Assembly: GCA_020025915.1 (NCBI GenBank)
Contig: JAHHRH010000018.1
Span: forward strand, 1 to 28,837
Direction: 5' to 3'
Origin: Sutterella sp.
GTDB lineage: Bacteria > Pseudomonadota > Gammaproteobacteria > Burkholderiales > Burkholderiaceae_F
DNA: 28,837 nucleotides
Shown: piece by piece, positions 16,217 through 24,010 of the stretch
Position numbering within the stretch: position 1 is the first letter of the stretch
Layout: each line of letters opens with the position of its first letter
The notes under the pieces: generated by a model
The model's input: only the letters and a program-made list of their open reading frames with translations
Databases searched by the model: none
What the model was told of the DNA's origin: nothing
Program-made: the position numbers and the translations under genes

Positions 16217-16256
16217 GGGACTGACTTGAGTCCCATGTCCACAAGTTTGTTTTTTT
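16217..16256 (+). repeat. Hairpin and poly-T tract in the leader of trbC
   Basis: GGGACT and AGTCCC form a 6-bp stem with a 6-base loop at 16217-16234, directly after the traW stop. A T-tract follows at 16250-16256. The 13-odd bases between stem and T-tract make it a poor intrinsic terminator, so an RNA-processing or initiation role is as likely. Confidence 0.4.
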
Positions 16257-16268
16257 CATTCATCAGTC

Positions 16269-17072
16269 ATGCTTACTGTTTTGAAGTCTCCTTTTGAATC
16301 TATTCATTCGCAACGTTTGGGTTTGCGAACTTTCTTCTTGATGGCATTGGGTGTTGTTGCCATGCAGGACGCGCTCGCGACAACCTCGACGCCTAACCCC
16401 TCTACCCCTACGCATGAATTGCCACGCGTGAGTGCACCCCTTGCACAAGTGGTTTCGCCTTTAAGTGTTGATGGGGCAGCGTCAGAAAACGCATCTCAAC
16501 GTGACAGTGGTATCCGTGGACTACGTCGTGAAGGGTTTGACTCACAAAAAGAAGCGTCAAAGAAACTCCAAGTGATGGTTTATGCGTCCACCCATATGGA
16601 CCCTCAAACCACTGAGCGACTCATCGGTGAATTAAAGCGCTTTAAGGCTGTGATTGAACCCGCTGTGCTTTTAGCTGGCATGCCGGTCACTAAGAATAAG
16701 GACGGCTTAGAGGTAATTACCCCTCAGGTTTTCAATACCTTTTTGTCACCCTTTTTAAATGAAAAAATTCCCGTTGCCATTGACCCCACAGCCTTTCGGT
16801 TGATGTGGGCAGAGATTGCTGCAAATCAGACAGGTGATTTGAGCATTGACCCTGCACCCCGTTTACCGATCGTCAAATTGACAGGCTTTGGTGAGAGCGC
16901 TTTGGTCGTACAAGGGTCAGCTTCGTTAATCGAAGCGGTGAGCGTCTTTGTCAATCAACGTGACACGAATCGTGAAATCACGACGAAATTAGCGCCGCTT
17001 ATTGAAGCGTTAGAAAACGACCCGCGCTTTGCGGACTTGATGATGTGTGCCAAAGCCGCAGGGATTGAATGA
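16269..17072 (+). CDS. trbC: TrbC, F-type pilus assembly protein
   Basis: The product is a 267-aa exported protein of the F-type TrbC family, partner of TraW in pilus extension. A hydrophobic signal core at about 22-36 ends in ALA (36-38). A Pro/Ser-rich spacer precedes the family domain from about residue 99. There LQVMVYASTHMDPQTTERL corresponds to the thioredoxin-like first strand without catalytic cysteines. IDPTAFRLMW and LPIVKLTG are further family blocks. It has no Shine-Dalgarno sequence but a T-rich leader. The stop overlaps the start of the next gene as ATGA. Confidence 0.9.
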   Translation: MLTVLKSPFESIHSQRLGLRTFFLMALGVVAMQDALATTSTPNPSTPTHELPRVSAPLAQVVSPLSVDGAASENASQRDSGIRGLRREGFDSQKEASKKLQVMVYASTHMDPQTTERLIGELKRFKAVIEPAVLLAGMPVTKNKDGLEVITPQVFNTFLSPFLNEKIPVAIDPTAFRLMWAEIAANQTGDLSIDPAPRLPIVKLTGFGESALVVQGSASLIEAVSVFVNQRDTNREITTKLAPLIEALENDPRFADLMMCAKAAGIE

Positions 17073-18319
17073 TGCAACCCAAACTTTGTATTCATTCGCG
17101 CGTCAAGGCGATAGATACCATTAGGCACCTGTTAGGGGTTGGTTTAACCGCCTTAGTAGCGGTGACATTAAGTCATATGGCTAATCTTTGTTACGCCGTT
17201 ACACCTCAAGAAGCGATCAAAGACGCGATGAAAACCCCGTTACCCAATATTAACGGGATCGTCAATGACGCCGTGCGAGATCCGAGCCCTGTTTTAGGGA
17301 GCGTCGGTAATGCGTCAACCGAAGGACTTGATCATGAAAAAGGCGCTTATAACGGGGGCTTTGGGGAGGTCTTTGGCCCCGCGCAAGCGAATGTCATTCG
17401 ATGTAAAGACAAGACCGATCCCACGTGTCGTGCCATTCAAATTATGGGGGAACCCTTTGATAAACGTCCCCCGATTGGGAACGAAATTTTGGCTGGACGC
17501 GATGAGATCGTGAATCAACCCGTTGAATGGCCTGATAACGGAACAACCGGGTGTAAGCCTGTCGTCGTTGGCTCAAAACCTATCGTCACGACCGAAACGT
17601 GTCGCGCCAACGGTTGGTTTGAAGACATTGCCTGTCAAGTAGGTGTTCAAGAAATTAATCGCGTAACCGCAAATCATTTTTCGTGTGGGACGGGCACCGA
17701 ACGCAATGAATCGCGCACATGTTTGAGCCCCGTGACGGGGTCAACGTCTAGCACCGACTATACAGAGCGATGTTTCTTTGGGACTGAAAGCATGTCTGGC
17801 GACGGTGTAATTAAATCGATCAAAGAAGCGACGGCAAAAGCTACTTTTCCGGCTACCTGTCTTGCCCCTCAAGGGAGCATGCAGACCGTGGTTTGTAATG
17901 AGATTTTCGTACAGAGCTCACAATCAAGTTGTAAGCCAGGCACCGCCCAATCGGTTTTGATTAAGGGTGGGCTTGGGCTTGAGTACGACCTTTGTGAATA
18001 CGGTGACAAAATGACCGTGACCTATAAGTGTGGTGACACACACCAATTGACCTTCGAATTAAATGGCTATCCGCCTGTGCAATTGCTAATGGGTTCCGTC
18101 TCGGGGTCAATCACTAACAAAGTCAACCCTCAATGTCACGCTTCGATTCGATTCATCCGTGAAGAATGTTCTGGCGACGGTTGCGTCGCGACCGTAGACG
18201 CTCGTGTGCATCTTTTAACGCACTTACAAGGGACGATCAGCGGCAAGGTCAATTACGTCAATGAAAACGTCGAAGCCCAAGGCCATTGGGAAGACCATTG
18301 CGGTGATTTTAGACCATAG
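17069..18319 (+). CDS. TraN N-terminal-half-like exported protein
   Basis: The product has 416 residues with a signal peptide (hydrophobic 20-42, likely cleavage after CYA at 41-43). Its plan follows the first half of F TraN: a Gly/Asn-rich segment, RCKDKTDPTC at 111-120, then PPIGNEILAGRDEIVNQ, equivalent to the F APFIQTGRDVVNRAD block. Next comes a Cys-bearing beta-rich region up to REECSGDGC at 365-372, matching where F has a similar cysteine pair. The second half of TraN is encoded by the next gene. This part would include the region that contacts recipient surface proteins in F-like TraN. It ends in TAG at 18317-18319 and the same reading frame stays open into traN. The start shares ATGA with trbC. 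Confidence 0.82.
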   Translation: MMQPKLCIHSRVKAIDTIRHLLGVGLTALVAVTLSHMANLCYAVTPQEAIKDAMKTPLPNINGIVNDAVRDPSPVLGSVGNASTEGLDHEKGAYNGGFGEVFGPAQANVIRCKDKTDPTCRAIQIMGEPFDKRPPIGNEILAGRDEIVNQPVEWPDNGTTGCKPVVVGSKPIVTTETCRANGWFEDIACQVGVQEINRVTANHFSCGTGTERNESRTCLSPVTGSTSSTDYTERCFFGTESMSGDGVIKSIKEATAKATFPATCLAPQGSMQTVVCNEIFVQSSQSSCKPGTAQSVLIKGGLGLEYDLCEYGDKMTVTYKCGDTHQLTFELNGYPPVQLLMGSVSGSITNKVNPQCHASIRFIREECSGDGCVATVDARVHLLTHLQGTISGKVNYVNENVEAQGHWEDHCGDFRP

Positions 18320-18328
18320 GAGTTAGCC

Positions 18329-21040
18329 ATGACGATGTATATGTATAGGCGTCAGACGGTTGCTTTGCGTCTATGTTTGGGGTTGTCAATTGGCCTCACG
18401 ATGTGGACTGGCGACACAGTAGCCAGTACGACGGCTGAAGCGCCGGCTGATGCAAAAAGCTTAGAAAGCACCCCTAAAGGGAATCCAAAGTACGAATGTA
18501 AGCGCAAAGGCCGTAAGTGTGTTGAATATAAAGACAGTCGCTGCGTGCGTTACGAAAACAAATTTAACTGTTGGATTCCGCATCCAGAGGCCAACCGGTG
18601 TCAGCCGACGAGCGTTACGAATGGAACGGCAGTTTCGTACACACAGGGTTTCAAAGAAGCCACAGATATTCGTGGCTGCACGCTTGTGACTAACGTTTGT
18701 AAGCAAATGGATGGCAAGCATTGCCTAGAAACCGAAACGCAGTTGCTTTGTGACATCTACCCAACAGGCGCCGGTGTGACCGTGCATGAGCCCAAGGTGT
18801 CGATTAGTTATAGCGACAAGAGCGAAGGCATATTGGGGCCAGGCTGTCGAATTACGGCTGAGCGTTGCGTTGATCGTACGCCGCGAGACATCCCGATTGC
18901 CAATTGGCCAGATCATACTGTGACGGCAAGTCCTGCGTGTTGGGTCACAGAAAAGACGGTCTCGTGTCCATCGGTCGACAACCCCGCGTCATGCCAAGCC
19001 TTGATCGGAGCGGGATGCACACAAACGCAACCCGTCAAATGCGAAGTCACTGCAAACGGTGTCTGTATCCGTTGGTCTGCCACGTATCTATGCAAAAAGA
19101 CACCGGTCACGGGGCCAGACATTTCAGTCGACGACGAAACCCATGTACCCGGTGACCCGATTGTAGACGACAAGGCCTGTAGCGACATGACCGCAGCGGC
19201 TCAAAAAGAAGGGTTTGATTGTAAGCTTCAGAGGTCGAGCTGTATCGAAAAAGACCCGACGGGCAAGTTGCCGTGTTTGACGTACCAATCCACCTATCAG
19301 TGTCGGGCCCCAGGGGGTGACACTTGCGGTGCGTTAACTGAACTCGCTAAGTCCGGCCGTTGCAAAGCGACCTCCGAACGTATTTGTGATGTCCCGGGGC
19401 CTAACGGCACGTGCCTCAAGAGCCATCAGACCTATGTTTGTGAGAGTTCCGTGTCGGCTGATGTCGCCAAACCCGCCACTCTGATTGGCTCAGAAACGGT
19501 CTCAAACTACCAAGATACGACAACGTGTGTACCCGTCAATGGCACGCCATCAAGAGCTTTGTCGTTGCAATCCACCCTAAAGCGTCAGGCAGAACTTGTG
19601 CGTCAAGCGGTGGCGAAAAGCCAATCGTTTGGACGACTTGAAGGGCTTGACGGTCATCGAACAACGGCTTCGAACGATCAAGCTTTTCGAGTGGGTGGTG
19701 ACGTTGGCTTAGGTGCGACATCTACGTTGGCGTTTGAATCTGTGACGCCAAAAGACCTTTGGCGCGAATCAGCTGTACCTAATGGGTGCGTGCAGACCGT
19801 TCGCACGTGTACCCAGGGTGCTGGCATTCGTTTTGTGAACGGAAAGCCCGAATACCGCGACTGTTGGTCATGGTCTGAAACCTATGTTTGTCAAACGCCC
19901 GGCAAAGACGAATGTGGGGACTTAGCCAACAACAAAGATTGCAAGCTCGTGAGTGAAACCTGTCCTGATGGTGCGCCCACATGTTTGCGACCAACGCGCG
20001 TTTATAAGTGCACAAAGCCTGGGGCATCGGGCGTCATTGGTGAAGTCTGCGACGGTCAAATCTGTATTGAAGGCGTGTGTCGACCAGTTGACGGTGAACC
20101 CGATAAGGACTTTATTGACGCAATCATACAGATGGAAATTGGTCGACAGTTGGGGGCTTATGCGGACGTACAGAATAACCGCTTCTTTTCAGGTCAAAAC
20201 GCAAGTTGCAAAGACCGTAAAGGCGCAGAGAGCTGTTGCCGCGCGGATGCCATACCTACGACCTCGAATGCGGGCTTTGGGCAGCTTTTGGTCTTCGGTG
20301 TCGGAGCGGGCGTAGAGCTCATCAAGTGGGCAGGCTCCCCTTACGTCTATGACCTCCTCTCGTGGAGTGAAGAGACGTCTGGTTTACTGACGCACCTCTA
20401 CGGGTCAACAGGCACGGCCTCCTATTCGCCCTCCTTTTCTTTTTGGGGTGCGACAGCGACCTACTCGGGTGGGCAATGGGCGTTCTCTTTTTCGCCCGGT
20501 GGCTTCTTAGTCGCTACCGCTGCGCAGTTTTATGACCGCTACCAAAGTTGTGATGCCGGTGATCAAAAGACTGCGATGGCCAAGGGTCAACGACTCTGTC
20601 ATTTCGTGGGTACCACGTGTGACAAAGAAGTCGCGGGTTTAGGGTGCGTCAAAACCACCGAACACCATGTTTGCTTCAATTCGCGTCTCGCCCGAATCAT
20701 CAACGAGCAAGGTCGCCCCCAATTAGGGCGTGACTTCGGGACGGCCTTGAAGCCTGATAGTCGTGGCTTCACGATCGAAGAAATGCAAAAGCTTGACTTC
20801 ACGAAGATGGACTTATCGGAATTTATCGCTGACGTCGTCAAAGAAGTCGACGGTAAAGGCGGCATTACGGCCACACAAGCGATGAAGCGCGCCAAAGAAC
20901 GTGTCGAAGCCATGATCAAGGGCGAAATCGGGATTACCTCGTCGGTGCCTGGCGCACAACAGTCCGTGGCCTCACCCGATCAACCGACCAAAGCTGAGGG
21001 TAATCGTGGTCCCATCACCGAAAGCGCCAAGCCTTTGTAG
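18329..21040 (+). CDS. traN: TraN, mating-pair stabilisation protein with expanded Cys modules
   Basis: The product is a 903-aa outer-membrane/exported protein expected to hold donor and recipient together. A signal peptide covers about 1-33 (Arg-rich start, core 13-27, VAS). Residues 57-561 contain eight copies of a four-cysteine module. The C-terminus matches F TraN closely: CCRAD at 636-640, LCHFVGTTCDKEV at 757-769, then ARIINEQGRPQLGRDFG at 788-804 and FTIEEMQKLDFTKMDLSEF at 814-832. F TraN has 602 residues in one gene; here the N-terminal half sits in the preceding gene. AGGAG overlapping the upstream stop gives a good ribosome-binding site six bases from the ATG. A further 70-residue hydrophilic tail follows the family block. 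Confidence 0.93.
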   Translation: MTMYMYRRQTVALRLCLGLSIGLTMWTGDTVASTTAEAPADAKSLESTPKGNPKYECKRKGRKCVEYKDSRCVRYENKFNCWIPHPEANRCQPTSVTNGTAVSYTQGFKEATDIRGCTLVTNVCKQMDGKHCLETETQLLCDIYPTGAGVTVHEPKVSISYSDKSEGILGPGCRITAERCVDRTPRDIPIANWPDHTVTASPACWVTEKTVSCPSVDNPASCQALIGAGCTQTQPVKCEVTANGVCIRWSATYLCKKTPVTGPDISVDDETHVPGDPIVDDKACSDMTAAAQKEGFDCKLQRSSCIEKDPTGKLPCLTYQSTYQCRAPGGDTCGALTELAKSGRCKATSERICDVPGPNGTCLKSHQTYVCESSVSADVAKPATLIGSETVSNYQDTTTCVPVNGTPSRALSLQSTLKRQAELVRQAVAKSQSFGRLEGLDGHRTTASNDQAFRVGGDVGLGATSTLAFESVTPKDLWRESAVPNGCVQTVRTCTQGAGIRFVNGKPEYRDCWSWSETYVCQTPGKDECGDLANNKDCKLVSETCPDGAPTCLRPTRVYKCTKPGASGVIGEVCDGQICIEGVCRPVDGEPDKDFIDAIIQMEIGRQLGAYADVQNNRFFSGQNASCKDRKGAESCCRADAIPTTSNAGFGQLLVFGVGAGVELIKWAGSPYVYDLLSWSEETSGLLTHLYGSTGTASYSPSFSFWGATATYSGGQWAFSFSPGGFLVATAAQFYDRYQSCDAGDQKTAMAKGQRLCHFVGTTCDKEVAGLGCVKTTEHHVCFNSRLARIINEQGRPQLGRDFGTALKPDSRGFTIEEMQKLDFTKMDLSEFIADVVKEVDGKGGITATQAMKRAKERVEAMIKGEIGITSSVPGAQQSVASPDQPTKAEGNRGPITESAKPL
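18497..20011 (+). repeat. Eight-copy four-cysteine module array inside traN
   Basis: Cysteine sets (residues of TraN): 57/64/72/81, 117/124/132/141, 173/180/204/213, 230/238/246/255, 298/305/316/325, 345/353/362/371, 487/494/512/521, 538/545/552/561. The first pair is always separated by 6 or 7 residues, the last pair always by exactly 8, usually ending T-Y-x-C. Module 3 and 7 have longer middle loops. A 115-residue insert separates modules 6 and 7. Confidence 0.85.
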
Positions 21041-21152
21041 AGCCAGATGGCGATTGATTGACCGTTTTGTGTTGGTTGCCCTTTTTTTGATTGCTCTAAC
21101 GGTTAGTCATGCGCTTTGGTTGTTCGCTTACGTTGCCCCTCTTTTGATTTAA
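21006..21152 (+). CDS. Small single-span membrane protein at the TrbE position
   Basis: This is a 48-codon ORF with a GTG start preceded by GAGGG five bases upstream, overlapping the traN end in another frame. A basic stretch (CRARWRLIDR, about 11-20) is followed by a hydrophobic helix of about 25 residues, VLVALFLIALTVSH and onward, ending near the TAA. F carries the small inner-membrane protein TrbE (86 aa) between traN and traF. Location and topology agree, but length and sequence do not prove homology. A TTG at 21054 would give only the membrane part. Confidence 0.45.
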   Translation: MVPSPKAPSLCRARWRLIDRFVLVALFLIALTVSHALWLFAYVAPLLI

Positions 21153-21175
21153 ACCATTTTTATTCATAAATCACT

Positions 21176-22294
21176 ATGACATCTTTATTGAAACCGCCTT
21201 TTCTAAGATCTAGGCTCTTCGCAAAGCCCTTCGTGCTGACGCTTGGGCTCACGCTAATGCAAGGTGTATTAGCCAGCACTCTGCTAGATCCAAATAAAGG
21301 TCCCGATCAATCACATCAAGCTAGACCCATTGGTCCTTCAACCTCATGGTGGGAAGAAGACGTGTGGGCGGATCCCGATCGTCCGTTTCTTTATTACGGC
21401 TGTGAAGAAGCAGTCAAAAAGGCTGAAGAAGAACGCCAAGCGCGTGCCAAAGAGAAGTTAAATGAAGAAACCCCGATTGAAGCTAAGTTCGCTCAAAAGT
21501 CCCAAAAGGCTCAAGACGATCCCTTTGACTTTAGTCGCTTTACGACTGTTGAAGCGCTCAAAGAAGAGCGTCAAAAGCGTTTGAACGTGGCGATTATGAA
21601 TCCAACGATTGAAAACATGTCCTCATATCAAGCGATCAATGCGCATGTCTTAGCGTTGTCGGCACGTTTTGCGCAAGCTTGGCAGTTGGGTCGCTTGATG
21701 AATCCCACGTTTGACTTTACGACAACGCACCCAAGTGCCAACTTTGCAACCGCAGCCCTCACTGACGTAAAGCGTGAAGAAACGGCCGCCCGTTTGAAGA
21801 GTTTGAATGGTCAGGCCGGTCTCATCTTTATTGGTAAGCCCGGAGACCCCTTAACTGAGATTGCGTCAGGTCCCGTGCGTGCATTTGCCCGTACCTGGCA
21901 GTTGCCGTTGATGGCCACGGCCATTGATGTGTCCTTTAAAGGCAAGACCTCCGGACAAAACCTCAAAGGCTTTGAAGGCTTTGACGAAGTATTACCCGAT
22001 GGCGGTCGTGCGGCCTTGTGTGGGATCAAAACCTTCCCGGCGGTGGTGCTTGTACCCACACCAGAAGCGGTTGCTATGCGTCCTGACTTTGCCCTTTTGA
22101 AGGGAGCCTTAGCCGGTCGCAATGGGATGCTTGTGGCAGCAGGGGCTGTAAGTGGTGAAGAGCTATCACGCCGTATCACGTTCCTACTTAAAAACAGTGA
22201 CCTCTTGAGCGCCGTCAATTCGGGGTTACCTGGTCAAGTGACTGACATGACCTTGCCTCAAGCCTCGGCCCTGAAGACTGCGCCTATCCAGTAA
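21176..22294 (+). CDS. traF: TraF, thioredoxin-fold pilus assembly protein
   Basis: The product is a 372-aa exported protein of the TraF family (F TraF 247 aa). A hydrophobic signal core at about 17-33 ends in VLAS. WWEEDVW followed by FLYYGCEE near 58-78 is the family's aromatic N-terminal block. The C-terminal part has a thioredoxin-like fold signature, GLIFIGKPGDP, and later CGIKTFPAVVLV with a likely cis-proline, without a CXXC active site. The coiled, Glu/Lys-rich segment at about 78-115 is an enlargement relative to F. No Shine-Dalgarno sequence precedes the ATG; the leader is T/A-rich and shares ATTCAT with the trbC leader. Confidence 0.88.
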   Translation: MTSLLKPPFLRSRLFAKPFVLTLGLTLMQGVLASTLLDPNKGPDQSHQARPIGPSTSWWEEDVWADPDRPFLYYGCEEAVKKAEEERQARAKEKLNEETPIEAKFAQKSQKAQDDPFDFSRFTTVEALKEERQKRLNVAIMNPTIENMSSYQAINAHVLALSARFAQAWQLGRLMNPTFDFTTTHPSANFATAALTDVKREETAARLKSLNGQAGLIFIGKPGDPLTEIASGPVRAFARTWQLPLMATAIDVSFKGKTSGQNLKGFEGFDEVLPDGGRAALCGIKTFPAVVLVPTPEAVAMRPDFALLKGALAGRNGMLVAAGAVSGEELSRRITFLLKNSDLLSAVNSGLPGQVTDMTLPQASALKTAPIQ

Positions 22295-22302
22295 GGCTGT
22301 AG

Positions 22303-22376
22303 GACCGAAGAAAGTTCGACTGCTAGTTCGGTCGTAATCGAATCGTAAGGGAGCTCGCAGTACCAATAGAGCCCTT
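22303..22376 (+). repeat. Two consecutive hairpins between traF and traH
   Basis: GACCGAA/TTCGGTC (22303-22309 with 22327-22333) is a perfect 7-bp stem. AAGGG..CTC/GAG..CCCTT (22347-22356 with 22368-22376) is a second stem with a 2-base bulge. Neither is followed by a T-run, so processing or mRNA-stability roles fit better than termination. Confidence 0.4.
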
Positions 22377-22414
22377 GAGCGTACAACAACTCACCGATAA
22401 ATCAACAGAAATTC

Positions 22415-23875
22415 ATGATCAAAAAAACCAACACTATCCCTTATTCGTTAATGACGACAACGAAGTTCTTTGGCCTTTTGACGGCCTTACTCATTGCATC
22501 AAATGCTCACGCCGGATTTCTTGAAGACTTCTATCAAGATGCCGGTGCACAAGCCTCTTATACCCCGGCGGGCGTTTATGCCACAGCGTCTATGAACACC
22601 ATGATGGGAGGACGTTATGTTCTTAAAGTTCCACGTCAAGATTTTCAGCCCTTTTATATGTCAGCGCCACACCTTAAAGCTGGTTGCGGTGGGATTGACT
22701 TTTTCTTAGGTGGCTTTTCGATTCCGTCCACAGAAGAATTCATGAATTTTGCGCGTTCTATCGGGACAGCTTTGCCTGGTCTTGCCTTTCATTTGGCGCT
22801 CCAGTCTTTAGCACCTGACCTCAATGAACAGGTATCCCAATTTAGAGACATGTTGATGCGTATTTCTAATCAGTTGGGTGACTCATGCCAGATGGCTGAA
22901 AACATTATGTCGTCTACTGGGGCAGATAGTTGGATTAAAGGCATGGGGCATCGTGCGCGTAATGCTTTGCGCGCGGATGGGTCTGCCGAAGACGCGTCCG
23001 ATGCCCTTCAGATGACAAGGACGGACGGGAGCAAAGTGCTTTCTAGCGTGCCTGAAAAGCTCGATGAAAAAGGCAATGTCTTAGAAGCGGCTGAAATCAA
23101 CCTCACCTGGGCGCTGCTCTCAAGCGGCAAAATGAACAGCAAGATGCCTAAAGAAATGCGTGAAACTATGATGACGCTTGTCGGCACCACGGTTTTCCGC
23201 AATGTGGGCACGGGACCAGATATGACGAGTAAGAGTGAAAACTACGCAGCGCTTGATTTGCTCGACACTATGCTTGGCACCGAAACCAATCCCAAACCCA
23301 ATCCGGATGCCCAAGTCTATTCGTGTGACGAAAGTAAGCGATGTTTGAATATCACCAAAAAGCTAACCGATGACATCAATCTTGCGCACGTCATCAATAA
23401 AGCCATGCGTGACTATCGAGCAAGTCTCGTTGAACGTAAAGCTTCTTTAGTCAAAGACGAACAACTCACCATGCTCGCCAGCATTTCATCTTTGCCCCTA
23501 TTGCGTGTCGTTGAGCTTTCGGCATCGCCTCGCGTCATCAGTTTTTCGGATTCGATGCTCAACACCCTCTCGCAAGTCGCAGCCTATGAAGCCATCATTA
23601 CGGCTGTGACCCAGTTAGCAAACGACATTGACATTGCCGTTAATTCGTCAGCCGGCAAGAACGTCAATCAGCATGCGCTTGAGCACGCCAAGACCATCAG
23701 TGATCGTCTTGCAAAGCTTCGTAATGAACTTCACGACCGTGAAAACGTGATTGCGACCCGTATGCAGCGTGTCACTGACCTCATGAGTCAGTTTGAACAC
23801 TTTAACCGCACCATCTATGGCGATGCGGCGGTCGATGCCTTGAATTCCCTTCCGGGCGGTGGGCTCTCTAACTAA
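22415..23875 (+). CDS. traH: TraH, pilus assembly protein
   Basis: The product is a 486-aa exported protein of the TraH family (F TraH 458 aa), involved in pilus extension and retraction with TraF, TraW and TrbC. The signal peptide core at about 17-29 ends in NAHAG. The family N-terminal pattern is complete: GAQASYTPAGVYATASMN, a long segment with APHLKAGCGGIDFFLGGFS at 84-102, then helical C-terminal regions. The ATG at 22415 has no ribosome-binding site; an internal ATG at residue 13 would still leave an intact signal peptide. It is separated from traF by 120 bases with two hairpins. Confidence 0.94.
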   Translation: MIKKTNTIPYSLMTTTKFFGLLTALLIASNAHAGFLEDFYQDAGAQASYTPAGVYATASMNTMMGGRYVLKVPRQDFQPFYMSAPHLKAGCGGIDFFLGGFSIPSTEEFMNFARSIGTALPGLAFHLALQSLAPDLNEQVSQFRDMLMRISNQLGDSCQMAENIMSSTGADSWIKGMGHRARNALRADGSAEDASDALQMTRTDGSKVLSSVPEKLDEKGNVLEAAEINLTWALLSSGKMNSKMPKEMRETMMTLVGTTVFRNVGTGPDMTSKSENYAALDLLDTMLGTETNPKPNPDAQVYSCDESKRCLNITKKLTDDINLAHVINKAMRDYRASLVERKASLVKDEQLTMLASISSLPLLRVVELSASPRVISFSDSMLNTLSQVAAYEAIITAVTQLANDIDIAVNSSAGKNVNQHALEHAKTISDRLAKLRNELHDRENVIATRMQRVTDLMSQFEHFNRTIYGDAAVDALNSLPGGGLSN

Positions 23876-24010
23876 TCGCTTGTGCTTTTGATCCGTAATT
23901 CCCTCATGCGTTGAAGGTGTGGGGGAATGACATGGTTTTGTATTTTGTTTTTGTGGCAGTGCGCTGGGGGTGACCGACTTGATGGTTTTTATGATTAAGT
24001 TGGCTCCAGA

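Noticed and set aside
18317..18328. traN as a pseudogene broken by a nonsense codon
   Set aside because: The downstream part has its own AGGAG, ATG and signal peptide, so it reads as an independent gene. I keep the in-frame arrangement as a finding.
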